Shown here: piece after piece, positions 28,203 through 35,886 of the stretch | How the letters are laid out: each line of letters begins with the position of its first letter | Numbering within the stretch: the first letter of the stretch is position 1 | Assembly: GCA_026989535.1 (NCBI GenBank) | Contig: JALSJD010000220.1 | Span: 1 to 46,606 of the forward strand | Length of the DNA: 46,606 nt | Direction: 5' to 3' | Source of the DNA: Cyclobacteriaceae bacterium | GTDB lineage: Bacteria > Bacteroidota > Bacteroidia > Cytophagales > Cyclobacteriaceae | The notes under the pieces: generated by a model | Databases searched by the model: none | Told to the model about the DNA's origin: nothing | Seen by the model: only the letters and a program-made list of their open reading frames with translations | Translations under genes and position numbers: made by a program

Positions 28203-28493
28203 TTAAACATATTCAAACTTTTTAATGCGAATAAATTCGTCTTCTTTAGCTTGATGAGCGTTTCTTAAATCATATTCTCTCTGCAAATTCAGCCAAAATT
28301 CTTCGGAGGTGCCAAAAAACTTAGATAATCGAATAGCAGTATCTGCAGTAATGGCTCTTTTTTCTTTTATAATTAGGCTTATTCTAGTTTGTTGTACACC
28401 AATAGATTTAGCTAACCGATAAGCAGTTAATCCCATAGGGATAATAAACTCCTGATTTAAAATTTCTCCTGGATGTATATTTGTTTTTTGCAT
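28203..28493 (-). CDS. higA: HigA-type antitoxin, XRE-family helix-turn-helix
   Basis: This 96-residue DNA-binding protein begins MQKTNIHPGEILNQEFIIPM, the hallmark of HigA/VapI-type antitoxins. The helix-turn-helix covers about residues 22-70 (LTAYRLAKSIGVQQTRISLI; ADTAIRLSKFFGTSEEFWLN). It should bind and neutralise the HigB toxin encoded just upstream and repress the pair. Its ATG overlaps the higB stop by one base (TAATG), so translation is coupled. Toxin-first order is typical of higBA. Confidence 0.93.
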   Translation of the reverse strand: MQKTNIHPGEILNQEFIIPMGLTAYRLAKSIGVQQTRISLIIKEKRAITADTAIRLSKFFGTSEEFWLNLQREYDLRNAHQAKEDEFIRIKKFEYV

Positions 28494-28774
28494 TAGTGAT
28501 AATCTATTATTTGAACATCGTAGGCATTTGAATTAGCCCATTTAAATATTATTCTCCATTGGTTATGAATACTTATTGCCCAATAGGTATTCATATTTCC
28601 TTTTAATTTATGTAATCGATTAGACGGTGGAATTGTTAAGTCTTTAATTTCTACAGCTGCATTAAGCATAAATAGTTTAGATAGAGCACGATTCACTACA
28701 TCTTCACTCCATTTTTTAACAATAATTCCATTCCATACCTTTTCGGTATGTTTACAACCGAACGTTTCAATCAT
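28493..28774 (-). CDS. higB: HigB-type toxin, RelE/ParE superfamily
   Basis: HigB toxins are ribosome-dependent mRNA endonucleases. The 93-residue protein starts MIETFGCKHTEKVWNG and carries the usual features: 'ALSKLFMLNAAVEIKDL', 'PPSNRLHKLKG', and the C-terminal 'YWAISIHNQWRIIFKW' with the conserved Trp-Arg-Ile-Phe core. The frame is open upstream to 28813, but those 13 residues are not family-like and would cover the operator at 28802-28822, so I use the ATG at 28774. It is co-transcribed with higA. Confidence 0.93.
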   Translation of the reverse strand: MIETFGCKHTEKVWNGIIVKKWSEDVVNRALSKLFMLNAAVEIKDLTIPPSNRLHKLKGNMNTYWAISIHNQWRIIFKWANSNAYDVQIIDYH

Positions 28775-28801
28775 ATATGTAAAGTTAATGAATTTATGCG
28801 A

Positions 28802-28822
28802 TAGTATCTCCATGTGATACTA
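28802..28822 (-). promoter_or_regulatory. higBA operator palindrome
   Basis: TAGTATC (28802-28808) and GATACTA (28816-28822) form a perfect 7-bp inverted repeat with 7 bases between. It sits about 15 bases upstream of a near -7 element (TAACTTTA on the minus strand, 28780-28787), so a bound HigA would cover the -33 region. HigA-type repressors are known to bind such palindromes. Confidence 0.65.
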
Positions 28823-28825
28823 AGT

Positions 28826-28855
28826 AAAAAGCCACCCTCTTTAGAAGGTGGCTTT
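28826..28855 (-). terminator. terminator of the efflux operon
   Basis: AAAGCCACC (28828-28836) pairs with GGTGGCTTT (28847-28855). Read on the minus strand, the stem is followed directly by TTTTTACTT, a good intrinsic terminator for the operon ending with the TolC-like gene at 29068. It also separates that operon from higBA. Confidence 0.7.
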
Positions 28856-29067
28856 GCGTTGCCCCCATCAAATGGCGGGGGCTTTGGCAGTTTCTGTGCT
28901 TACGCTAAAGCTTCACCGCGTCCGCTACGGTTGCGAAGCGACATGCGTGTTTTTAAAAAATGCCAGTATTACGGCCCGCAGGCATGACCACACCCTCCGT
29001 ACTTGCAGAATGAAAGAAAAATTCTTTCATTCAAAATTTGTGAGTTGAAAAAGGTAATTTTTTATCC
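28856..29067. repeat. GC-richer non-coding block with hairpins
   Basis: This 212-base 3' region of the efflux operon contains a GCCCCC/GGGGGC hairpin (28861-28866 with 28877-28882), a stretch rich in CG steps around 28905-28945, and a GAAAGAA/TTCTTTC hairpin near 29009-29025. Its base composition differs from neighbouring intergenic DNA. The short plus-strand frame across it has no credible product. It looks like a dispersed repeat, unproven from this window alone. Confidence 0.35.
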
Positions 29068-30531
29068 TTAATCCGTTTGAATATCCCTCACCAAAAGTTG
29101 GTTGTTATGAAAATCGTACAGCGTTTTTTCGCGTAGTTGGTAATAGCCTATCCAAAAATCTCGTAATGTGGCCACATAGTTTTGTTTAGCCCTATCTTTT
29201 GCTGCCAGTGCCTGATTAAGGTCGGTAATCGAAATTTTGCCAATAAGAAAAAGTTGTTTAGAGATATTATATGCCCTGTCGGCTATATCATCTGATTTAA
29301 TTCTTGCTTTTAATTGTACACGCAGCATATTAAAGTTACGCACTTCGGTTAAAATGTCCTGTTCAAAAGTAACTTCATCCTGAATCAACTGGTACTCCAC
29401 CAATTTCATATTGGCCTCGGCTGTCATAATTCTGGCCTTTTGCCTGCCCCAATCAACAAGGGGTACGCTCATTTGCAACCCAATACGCAAGGCATCTGCA
29501 GGGTTTTGGTAAACATCGCTTACCGATTGTCCCTGATTAGTTAACCCATAAGCTGCCTGCAAATTCATATTTACCCCACTGGCTCTTCTGGCTCGGGTTA
29601 CTTCCTGTTTAGCTTCTAACTGCCTTCGTTTAAAACTAACCATATCTACTTTATTTTTCTGCGCCTCGGCTAAGGCAATGTTTTCATCAACAGAAAATTC
29701 AGGAATATTTTCCGGTAAAATCAATAGGATAGATTCGTTATCTGACAAGCCAATAAATGTTTTTAAGTTAAGAGTTGCAGATTGCTGTTCTACCAATGCC
29801 TTTGATATATCCAGGTTTGAATTTACCAGATTAAGCTCTAATTGCAAGAGATCGTTTTCGGTAATTTTACCAAGATTATACCGCCCTTTAGCTATTTGGT
29901 AAATGGTATCGTTGCTTTCTACATTTTTGCTAGCAATCTCCAAATTAATTTGTGCTAACAGCAGATCAAAGTATCGCCTGGTGGCATTAATCGAAACCAT
30001 CTCCAATTCTTCAAAATATCTTTTTTGAGATTCCTCATAAACCAATGGCTTTATTATACGATTCCATTTAAATGGGTTAAACTGAAATATGGGCTGGTTT
30101 AAGCTAACCGATACCGGCTGACCGCTATATTGTACATAATCTTGAATAAAATCATCGTAGCGGCTCATATCCGTATAAACCGAAACGGTACCTCCTGTTG
30201 GGCCAATTACCTGACTTAAACCCAAGTTTAGCTGCAATGTATTATTATTCAAATCGCGGAAAATAACATTACCATCGGGCTGTGTAACAGGGGTAACACT
30301 CTTGTTATAGGCGGGCAATGTGCCCGATAACAGCAATTGCGGGTTATAATCAGACCGAAAGGTTTTATACTGCCAGTACTCGTTTTCTTTACGTGTTTCG
30401 GCACTTAACCAAGCGGTTGACTGAGAACGAGCCAATTGTACTATATCGGCTAGGGAGTAACTGTTTGTTTGCGCTTTTAGCCCAGAAACAATGAGCAAAG
30501 CCGCCATTGAAAGGAATGTGTATTTATTCAT
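29068..30531 (-). CDS. TolC-family outer-membrane efflux channel
   Basis: The 487-residue protein has a signal peptide (residues 1-20, ending SGLKAQ) followed by long helical stretches typical of TolC-type channels (for example EMVSINATRRYFDLLLAQIN and the mirrored VEYQLIQDEVTFEQDILTEV near 370-390). TolC proteins contain two homologous halves, and both are visible here. As the third gene of the efflux operon it overlaps the permease gene by 8 bases. It should span the periplasm and outer membrane and receive substrate from the adaptor protein. Confidence 0.93.
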   Translation of the reverse strand: MNKYTFLSMAALLIVSGLKAQTNSYSLADIVQLARSQSTAWLSAETRKENEYWQYKTFRSDYNPQLLLSGTLPAYNKSVTPVTQPDGNVIFRDLNNNTLQLNLGLSQVIGPTGGTVSVYTDMSRYDDFIQDYVQYSGQPVSVSLNQPIFQFNPFKWNRIIKPLVYEESQKRYFEELEMVSINATRRYFDLLLAQINLEIASKNVESNDTIYQIAKGRYNLGKITENDLLQLELNLVNSNLDISKALVEQQSATLNLKTFIGLSDNESILLILPENIPEFSVDENIALAEAQKNKVDMVSFKRRQLEAKQEVTRARRASGVNMNLQAAYGLTNQGQSVSDVYQNPADALRIGLQMSVPLVDWGRQKARIMTAEANMKLVEYQLIQDEVTFEQDILTEVRNFNMLRVQLKARIKSDDIADRAYNISKQLFLIGKISITDLNQALAAKDRAKQNYVATLRDFWIGYYQLREKTLYDFHNNQLLVRDIQTD

Positions 30532-31882
30532 GTCTTAATGAGGTTATTGGGTCTTGTTCGGCAGCTTTTTTAGCAGGTGCAATACCAAAAATTAACCCCA
30601 CAGTGGCTGCTACACCAAAAGATAATATGATTGAAAAGGGAGATATAATAGTTGGTATTTCGGCTACATTAGAAACAATGGCTGCCATAATAATTCCTAA
30701 AACTACCCCTATAATTCCACCAGAAACACTAATCATCACGGCTTCGTTTAAAAATTGCATTATAATGTCTTCTTTACGAGCCCCAATGGAAAGGCGAAGC
30801 CCAATTTCTTTAATACGCTCCATTACTGAGGCTAGCATAATATTCATAATACCAATACCCCCCACCAATAACGAAATACCGGCAATGGCTCCAAGCACAA
30901 AATTAAAGATGCTTTTGGTTCGTTGTTGCTGTTTTAATAAAAGCTCTGGTATGGTAATTTCATAATCAATCACACCAAAATGCCTTCGTTCTAAATACCT
31001 GGAAAGCACCTCTGCTGTAGGCATCAGCACGCCTGTTTCATTAACTTGCACTACCAACCTATCAAGCTGATGATAGTTTTTTCGTGGTTTGGCCTCTTTT
31101 TCGCTACCATCATCATTTTCATTAGAATTGGCTGCTCTTATCATTGCTTCAGTAACCAAATCCCGATTTTTATACCGCACCAATACAGTTTGGATGGTTG
31201 TATATACATCCATATTATAATCTCTGATTCCTAAATTAGAAATACTTGCTTCTGACACAAAACGAGGTTCTAATACACCAATTACCTTAAGCCAAACCCC
31301 TCCCATTTTAATTGATTTACCAATTGGATCCTCCGTAGGAAAAAACTTAATTTTTATGCTATTACCAATAATGCAAACAGGGTCACCGTACTCCATCTGC
31401 CTCTTACTAAACATTACGCCTTCCAACAAACTAAAATTGGTTAACTCAAAGTAAGCTGGGTTTACACCTACAAGTTTTGCCGATCTTCGGGTACCATTTT
31501 TTATTAAGTAGGTTTCTATAAGAATCTCTGGGCTTATATTGGCAATACCGGGCATTAGTTTAATTAAACCTTCAACATCTTTGAGTGTAAGGCCTGGTGA
31601 AAATTTTACTTTTTCATCTGATCCCAATTCTTCACTCACCTTATTTTCTAATTGCTGAACAATGGGTGTAATAACAATGTTGTTTACCCCTACCAACTTA
31701 ATTTGGTTAAGGATTTCTTGCTGAGCACCATTACCAATAGCTAGCATAGCTATTACAGCAGCAACACCAAAAATGATTCCAAGTGCGGTAAGCAAAGACC
31801 GAAGCTTATTAGCTAAAACTGAATCTAACGCTACATACACATTTGAAAGATACCTCTCTGTAAATAAGCTCTTTAATTTCAT
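30524..31882 (-). CDS. MacB/FtsX-type ABC transporter permease
   Basis: This 452-residue inner-membrane protein has the MacB-type layout without an ATPase domain: an N-terminal helix after a conserved start (LDSVLANKLRSLLTALGIIFG), a large periplasmic domain (about residues 60-310), and three C-terminal helices (about 325-445, FVLGAIAGISLLVGGIGIMN and ERIKEIGLRLSIGARKEDII). MacB-type systems use ATP hydrolysis in the cytoplasm to drive periplasmic movements and expel substrates through TolC. The ATP-binding subunit is not in this operon. Gene starts overlap the adaptor stop (ATGA) and the TolC-like start. Confidence 0.94.
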   Translation of the reverse strand: MKLKSLFTERYLSNVYVALDSVLANKLRSLLTALGIIFGVAAVIAMLAIGNGAQQEILNQIKLVGVNNIVITPIVQQLENKVSEELGSDEKVKFSPGLTLKDVEGLIKLMPGIANISPEILIETYLIKNGTRRSAKLVGVNPAYFELTNFSLLEGVMFSKRQMEYGDPVCIIGNSIKIKFFPTEDPIGKSIKMGGVWLKVIGVLEPRFVSEASISNLGIRDYNMDVYTTIQTVLVRYKNRDLVTEAMIRAANSNENDDGSEKEAKPRKNYHQLDRLVVQVNETGVLMPTAEVLSRYLERRHFGVIDYEITIPELLLKQQQRTKSIFNFVLGAIAGISLLVGGIGIMNIMLASVMERIKEIGLRLSIGARKEDIIMQFLNEAVMISVSGGIIGVVLGIIMAAIVSNVAEIPTIISPFSIILSFGVAATVGLIFGIAPAKKAAEQDPITSLRHE

Positions 31883-33276
31883 TTAGCAGGTTTCTTTTTT
31901 TCTTTAGAAAAACCAGCCCCCTTCTTGCCCTCTCCACTTTTTCTATATTTACCATCTCTCCTCTTTGGTTTATCGTTAGGTTTCGAGTCCTCTTTCGTTA
32001 CCTCAGGTAAGTTTCTTAAGCCATCTAATTCGGGCAATAAATTGATTGCACTCCCCTCTTGACCTTTTGGAACTGATAAATATAAACGATCACCTTCTTC
32101 TACACCTATACGTATAATCACTTCATTCAAATTATTATTGCCAATCTGAACTTCTTGTTTCCTTATCGAGAGTCCATCTTTGATAAAAACATAAGTAATC
32201 GAATCATCCTGAGAATGCAGGCATTCCAGTGGAATAAAGGTAACCGAATGTTCGTCACTTATAATTATTTTGTTGCTGGTTGTCATAGAAGGTCTTAGTA
32301 AATCGTCTCTACCTTCAATTTGAATGTTTACTTGAAAAACCTTGGCATCAGAATTAGGTCTTTGCTCGCCAACATTGGCCACTTTAACTACTGTGCCCGC
32401 TAATTTTTTTTCCGGAAATGCATCTAAGCTCAGTTCCACTATTTGTCCATTTTTTATTTTTCTAACATCTACCTCATTTATATAGGTTTTTGATATCATT
32501 ACAGATAAATCTGGCAAGGTGGCTACCACAGGATCCCAGGCACTAATGGTTGAGCCTTCTTTTTTAGCCTTTCCATCCCCGTCTTTTTGGTAAATAAGCA
32601 TACCATCTTCAGGAGCTGTAATGGTAAACTCTTCCATTAATGCATTTAACGAAGAAAATCTATTTTGTGCTTTCCGGAGGTTCGCATTTACCTCTTGCAT
32701 TTTGGCTATATTCTGTTCTTGCTTAATCTTATAATTTTCGGTTGCTTGTGTATAGGCTCGTTTTGCTTTTTCAAGATTAATTTCGTTTTGCTTTATGGTA
32801 GCGGGAGGCTCAAATTTGCTTTGATCCAGTATGATTTTCTTTTCTTCAATCGTGTAATTAAGATTAATTATTTCATCTCTGGCTAATCTCATTTGCAAGG
32901 TAGTATCAAGCCTGGTTTGCGTAAATTGAGACATAGATTTATCCACCTCCAATTGTGCATCCTGCACCTTTGACATCAACTCTGACCTATCAAGTGTGGC
33001 AATCCATCCTCCTTTTTGCACTTCGGTGCCTTCCTCTACTATTTTATCTATTTTAACCTGGTAAATTCGATGCTCTCGTAATTTACGAGGGCCATAAATT
33101 TTAACAGAGTTCTTGGCCTCCAGTTCACCAGTGGTTTCTACTTCAACTTGAAATTTGCCTCTTTCTACAGTAATTAAAATATCAGATGCATTGGTATTAC
33201 CGCCACCGTTTAGCATTAAGTAGCCAACCAACAAAACAGTAATTACACCAACTCCTATTAATAGCTTGCGCTTCAT
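31879..33276 (-). CDS. periplasmic adaptor (HlyD/MacA-type membrane fusion protein)
   Basis: The 465-residue adaptor starts with a membrane anchor (about residues 4-22), then a barrel-sandwich region (ETTGELEAKNSVKIYGP), a helical hairpin (about 95-210) with many charged and Gln residues, the second lipoyl half (ITAPEDGMLIYQKDGD), and beta-barrel and membrane-proximal domains. The last 35 residues are rich in Lys and Arg, an unusual basic tail. It is the first gene of the three-gene efflux operon, overlapping the permease start by four bases. It should link the permease to the TolC-like channel. Confidence 0.93.
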   Translation of the reverse strand: MKRKLLIGVGVITVLLVGYLMLNGGGNTNASDILITVERGKFQVEVETTGELEAKNSVKIYGPRKLREHRIYQVKIDKIVEEGTEVQKGGWIATLDRSELMSKVQDAQLEVDKSMSQFTQTRLDTTLQMRLARDEIINLNYTIEEKKIILDQSKFEPPATIKQNEINLEKAKRAYTQATENYKIKQEQNIAKMQEVNANLRKAQNRFSSLNALMEEFTITAPEDGMLIYQKDGDGKAKKEGSTISAWDPVVATLPDLSVMISKTYINEVDVRKIKNGQIVELSLDAFPEKKLAGTVVKVANVGEQRPNSDAKVFQVNIQIEGRDDLLRPSMTTSNKIIISDEHSVTFIPLECLHSQDDSITYVFIKDGLSIRKQEVQIGNNNLNEVIIRIGVEEGDRLYLSVPKGQEGSAINLLPELDGLRNLPEVTKEDSKPNDKPKRRDGKYRKSGEGKKGAGFSKEKKKPAK

Positions 33277-33331
33277 ATTAGCTTGTTTATATTATTTGCA
33301 CGAATCTGGTTCTATGGGGATTAATTTAACG

Positions 33332-33339
33332 CAAAACTA
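33332..33339 (-). promoter_or_regulatory. -7 element for efflux operon
   Basis: The minus strand reads TAGTTTTG, a TAnnTTTG match, about 55 bases before the adaptor ATG. No good -33 element is seen. Further upstream (33340-33599) there is only AT-rich DNA with a small hairpin (33460-33467 with 33472-33479). Confidence 0.4.
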
Positions 33340-33599
33340 GATTATATATTTTCAGCATTTGCTCCGTTTATATAATAACCTGAACCCTGCTCTAATCTTT
33401 TTATGATGATTTGAATGTTGAGAAAGTTCTTTTTTTGTTCGATTTTTTTCTGAATATTAAAATCTATCGCAATAGATTTCAATATAACGTATCATCAAAA
33501 GTAACGAATAATAACTAAATATTTAGTTTTATAAAATATTGAGCGATTTTCTTACTGAACTATTTTATGAAGTGGAGCTTTTTGATTTTGATTTCTTAA

Positions 33600-33878
33600 A
33601 AATTAAATAATAGTACATTAGCCAGCACCTTCAATATTGCCCAAATACCGAGTAATAATGGACTAAATTTTAAAGCCCTTCATACAATGATACATCAAGT
33701 AAAGTCTTGGATTAGAACAACCTTTTCTTGGGTAAGCGACTTTAATATTAATAGGTATTTTAACGAATTTTGCTACCAATTAAACCGTTCGTAGGCTAAA
33801 GGATCAATCTTTAACAACCTGATCAATAGAATGGTGATGGCTGATAATATTGAACATTCCCAATTAGTAGGTGCCTAA
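33600..33878 (+). pseudogene. decayed transposase fragment, IS1595/ISXO2-like C-terminus
   Basis: One plus-strand frame reads IPSNNGLNFKALHTMIHQVK, then SWIRTTFSWVSDFNINRYFN and EFCYQLNRS before a TAG at 33792-33794, and continues to a TAA at 33876. The pattern W..T..WVS..NI.RY.NEF.Y..NR resembles the end of the DDE transposase domain in ISXO2-like (IS1595-family) proteins as I know them. The first two thirds of such a gene are missing and there are no terminal repeats nearby. The rest of the 970-base gap up to tRNA-Ser shows no gene. Confidence 0.55.
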
Positions 33879-34201
33879 GTGACCATCTCTAAAATTCTTT
33901 TTCCTTCAGATAGTCAAATCATCAAGTAAGGAATTGGACAGGTATTGCACCTGCCCAAAGAATTTAATGCTTTAAAAATCTACTTATAAATACGTGCCGA
34001 TCATAAAAAGTTGAAATTATTTTAATAAATAATTCTGTGTAGAGTCAGTGCAAAGATAATTATTAGTTTCCGTAGTTGCCACTGTTTTGAAATCATGAAA
34101 CCTAAAACTAGGTTGTGATGCAGGTAATAGCATCAATTAATGATTGAAAGTTAAGTTTAAATGACTTATGATAATGCATTTGTCATCCCTCGTTGTCATC
34201 C

Positions 34202-34239
34202 CAAAAAAATAGAACTTGCTGATAATCAACAAGTTCTAT
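34202..34239 (-). terminator. intrinsic terminator after tRNA-Ser
   Basis: A perfect 10-bp stem (34209-34218 with 34230-34239, loop of 11) lies 9 bases past the tRNA-Ser 3' end and is followed on the minus strand by seven T residues (TTTTTTTGGG), a standard rho-independent terminator. Confidence 0.8.
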
Positions 34240-34248
34240 GAATTTGAG

Positions 34249-34333
34249 CAGAGGAGGAGGGATTCGAACCCCCGGTACCTTACAGTACGCTGGTTTTCAA
34301 GACCAGTGCATTCGACCACTCTGCCACTCCTCT
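34249..34333 (-). tRNA. tRNA-Ser (TGA anticodon)
   Basis: The 85-nt class II tRNA has acceptor AGAGGAG pairing with CTCCTCT, discriminator G, a long variable arm (GTACTGTAAGGTAC type), T arm with TTCGAAT and anticodon stem CTGGT/ACCAG around loop CTTGAAA, anticodon TGA. CCA is not encoded. It has its own promoter and terminator, and a partial copy of its 5' part lies 13 bases upstream. Confidence 0.95.
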
Positions 34334-34345
34334 GTATCTTTTGAG

Positions 34346-34388
34346 GCATTCGACCTCCCGATAGCTATCGGGACTGCCACTCCTCTGT
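34346..34388 (-). pseudogene. partial duplicate of tRNA-Ser 5' half with inserted palindrome
   Basis: Compared with the real tRNA-Ser, the words ACAGAGGAGTGGCAG and GGTCGAATGC recur here, but the bases between them are replaced by the palindrome TCCCGATAGCTATCGGGA (34356-34373). The copy contains the acceptor 5' strand and D-arm remnants only. It lies in the predicted tRNA-Ser leader RNA. Related palindrome halves (ATAGCTATCGG or CCGATAGCC) occur near 15450 and 19770. Confidence 0.85.
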
Positions 34389-34454
34389 GAGATTGAGGGT
34401 TGCTTTTTCCAATCATTATTGGGATAGCAAACCTCTGGCTCGTGAATTGGAGTG

Positions 34455-34484
34455 CAAATGTAGCAGTTCTATTTTTTTATGCAA
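34455..34484 (-). promoter_or_regulatory. tRNA-Ser promoter
   Basis: On the minus strand TTGC (34481-34484) is followed after 18 bases by TACATTTG (34455-34462), an exact TAnnTTTG. The next bases, CACTCCAATT, match those at the tRNA-Trp promoter. The start lies about 115 bases before tRNA-Ser, so the partial duplicate would be transcribed. Confidence 0.6.
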
Positions 34485-34502
34485 TACAGGAGTAGGTTTT
34501 TT

Positions 34503-35480
34503 TTATCCTTCTTCCAAAATGTGGTGCTTTTTTTTATCCTTGGTAAGCTGAATGGCATGGTGAACGCTGGCATTAATCTCATAACAAACCAATAAAATAA
34601 TAGAGACAAGCATAATCCAAAACATTAAAGCCAACATAGCTCCAATAGAGCCATACAACTTATTATAGGTGCCAAAGCTCGAAATATAGGTGGAGAAAAT
34701 ATAGGAAACACCCAAGGTTAATATCGTAGCACTAATAGAGCCATAAGAAAAAAAGCTCCATTTTTGATGCACTTCTGAGCCAAAAAAGAACAGCGAAGAA
34801 ATGGCAATAGCAAAAACAATAAATAATACTAGAAGTCGCACAAACTTAGCCAGATAGAGCACATAACTATCAATATCAAAAAACGAAACCTCCACGAGGT
34901 AATCAATAGCTATTTGCCCCCCAATAAGTAATAAAATAGCCAATACCATTACAAATGCCATTATGAGTGTTAGCCCAATAGCAATTAACCTCATCTTTAG
35001 ATACCCCCTTTTTTTTGCCGTTTGATACCTGTTATTAAAAGCCACCATCAAGCTCATTGTGCCATTAGTTGCTAAAAACAACGCCATTAATGCACCAAAA
35101 GTCAACAAGCCTCCACGCGAATGGCTTACAATATCTTGAATAGTTGCCTGCATGGTTTCGAACATGCTGGGCGGCATTAAAGTACCCATAAACTCCATAA
35201 TGCTGGCACTATTTACCGAAGGAATAAAATTATGAATAAAAGGGATTAAGGTAAACAGAAATAAAATAGCTGGAAAAATAGACATGGTAAAACTAAAAGC
35301 CACCGCATTGGCTCTTTCTAAAATTTCATCTTTCTGAACCTTTTCTATAAATGTTTTTATTAAAAAATAGAGCGATATTTTATCACCCTTAAACCTAATC
35401 CGCTTTAAAAAAAGAACCGCATGCTCTAAAACAGGGTGGCTTTTTAGGTAAGCTATTAACCGATTTTTTTGCTTATTCAT
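34503..35480 (-). CDS. YihY/BrkB-family membrane protein
   Basis: This 325-residue inner-membrane protein belongs to the YihY family, once annotated as ribonuclease BN without support. Six hydrophobic helices can be seen: about 65-90 (SFTMSIFPAILFLFTLIPFI), 125-150, 165-190, 205-230, 240-265 and 275-300. Key family words such as RANAVAFSFTMSIFPAI and YNKLYGSIGAMLALMFWIML are present. Its transport or other function is unknown. It overlaps the thioesterase gene by 8 bases, so mltG, thioesterase and this gene form one operon. Confidence 0.9.
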   Translation of the reverse strand: MNKQKNRLIAYLKSHPVLEHAVLFLKRIRFKGDKISLYFLIKTFIEKVQKDEILERANAVAFSFTMSIFPAILFLFTLIPFIHNFIPSVNSASIMEFMGTLMPPSMFETMQATIQDIVSHSRGGLLTFGALMALFLATNGTMSLMVAFNNRYQTAKKRGYLKMRLIAIGLTLIMAFVMVLAILLLIGGQIAIDYLVEVSFFDIDSYVLYLAKFVRLLVLFIVFAIAISSLFFFGSEVHQKWSFFSYGSISATILTLGVSYIFSTYISSFGTYNKLYGSIGAMLALMFWIMLVSIILLVCYEINASVHHAIQLTKDKKKHHILEEG

Positions 35481-35877
35481 AAAACGGTTTTAATAAATGG
35501 AGCATTGAGTTAGGAGGTCGCATAGGTCGTCCTGTTTTTATATCTACAAAAGCCAGCGTGGTATGGCCTTCATTAATGAGTACATCGTTAACATATAATT
35601 TATACTCAAATCTCATCCTTACAGTAGGCAAACTTGGCACTATTACTTCAATCTTTATTAAATCATCGTAAAGGGCTGGCTTTAGGTACTTCGATCCACT
35701 GTCAATTACAGGCATCATTACACCAGAACCTTCCAGCTCTTTATAACTCATCCCTAAGCTTCGAAGGGCTTCTACTCGACCATATTCGTAATAAATAATG
35801 TAATTACTATGGTGCGAGTACCCCATTTGGTCGGTTTCTACATACCGTACTCTAAGTTCCGATGTTGCCTTAAACAT
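35473..35877 (-). CDS. acyl-CoA thioesterase, 4HBT/YbgC type
   Basis: The 134-residue hot-dog-fold protein resembles YbgC-type thioesterases, which hydrolyse acyl-CoA or related thioesters in the cytoplasm. The motif YVETDQMGYSHHSNYIIYYE (residues 11-30) contains the catalytic Asp at about 15, and VEALRSLGMSY follows. No membrane segment is present. In proteobacteria ybgC is linked to the Tol-Pal cell-envelope genes; here it lies 9 bases after mltG and overlaps the YihY-family gene, which also points to the envelope. Substrate unknown. Confidence 0.92.
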   Translation of the reverse strand: MFKATSELRVRYVETDQMGYSHHSNYIIYYEYGRVEALRSLGMSYKELEGSGVMMPVIDSGSKYLKPALYDDLIKIEVIVPSLPTVRMRFEYKLYVNDVLINEGHTTLAFVDIKTGRPMRPPNSMLHLLKPFYE

Positions 35878-35886
35878 ACTATTTGT

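Noticed and set aside
28848-29048. 66-residue plus-strand protein
   Set aside because: It lies over the terminator stem and hairpins of the 3' region and has no recognisable domain or promoter.
34503-35480. Ribonuclease BN
   Set aside because: The name came from an early misassignment of the YihY family; the protein is a multi-pass membrane protein with no nuclease motif.
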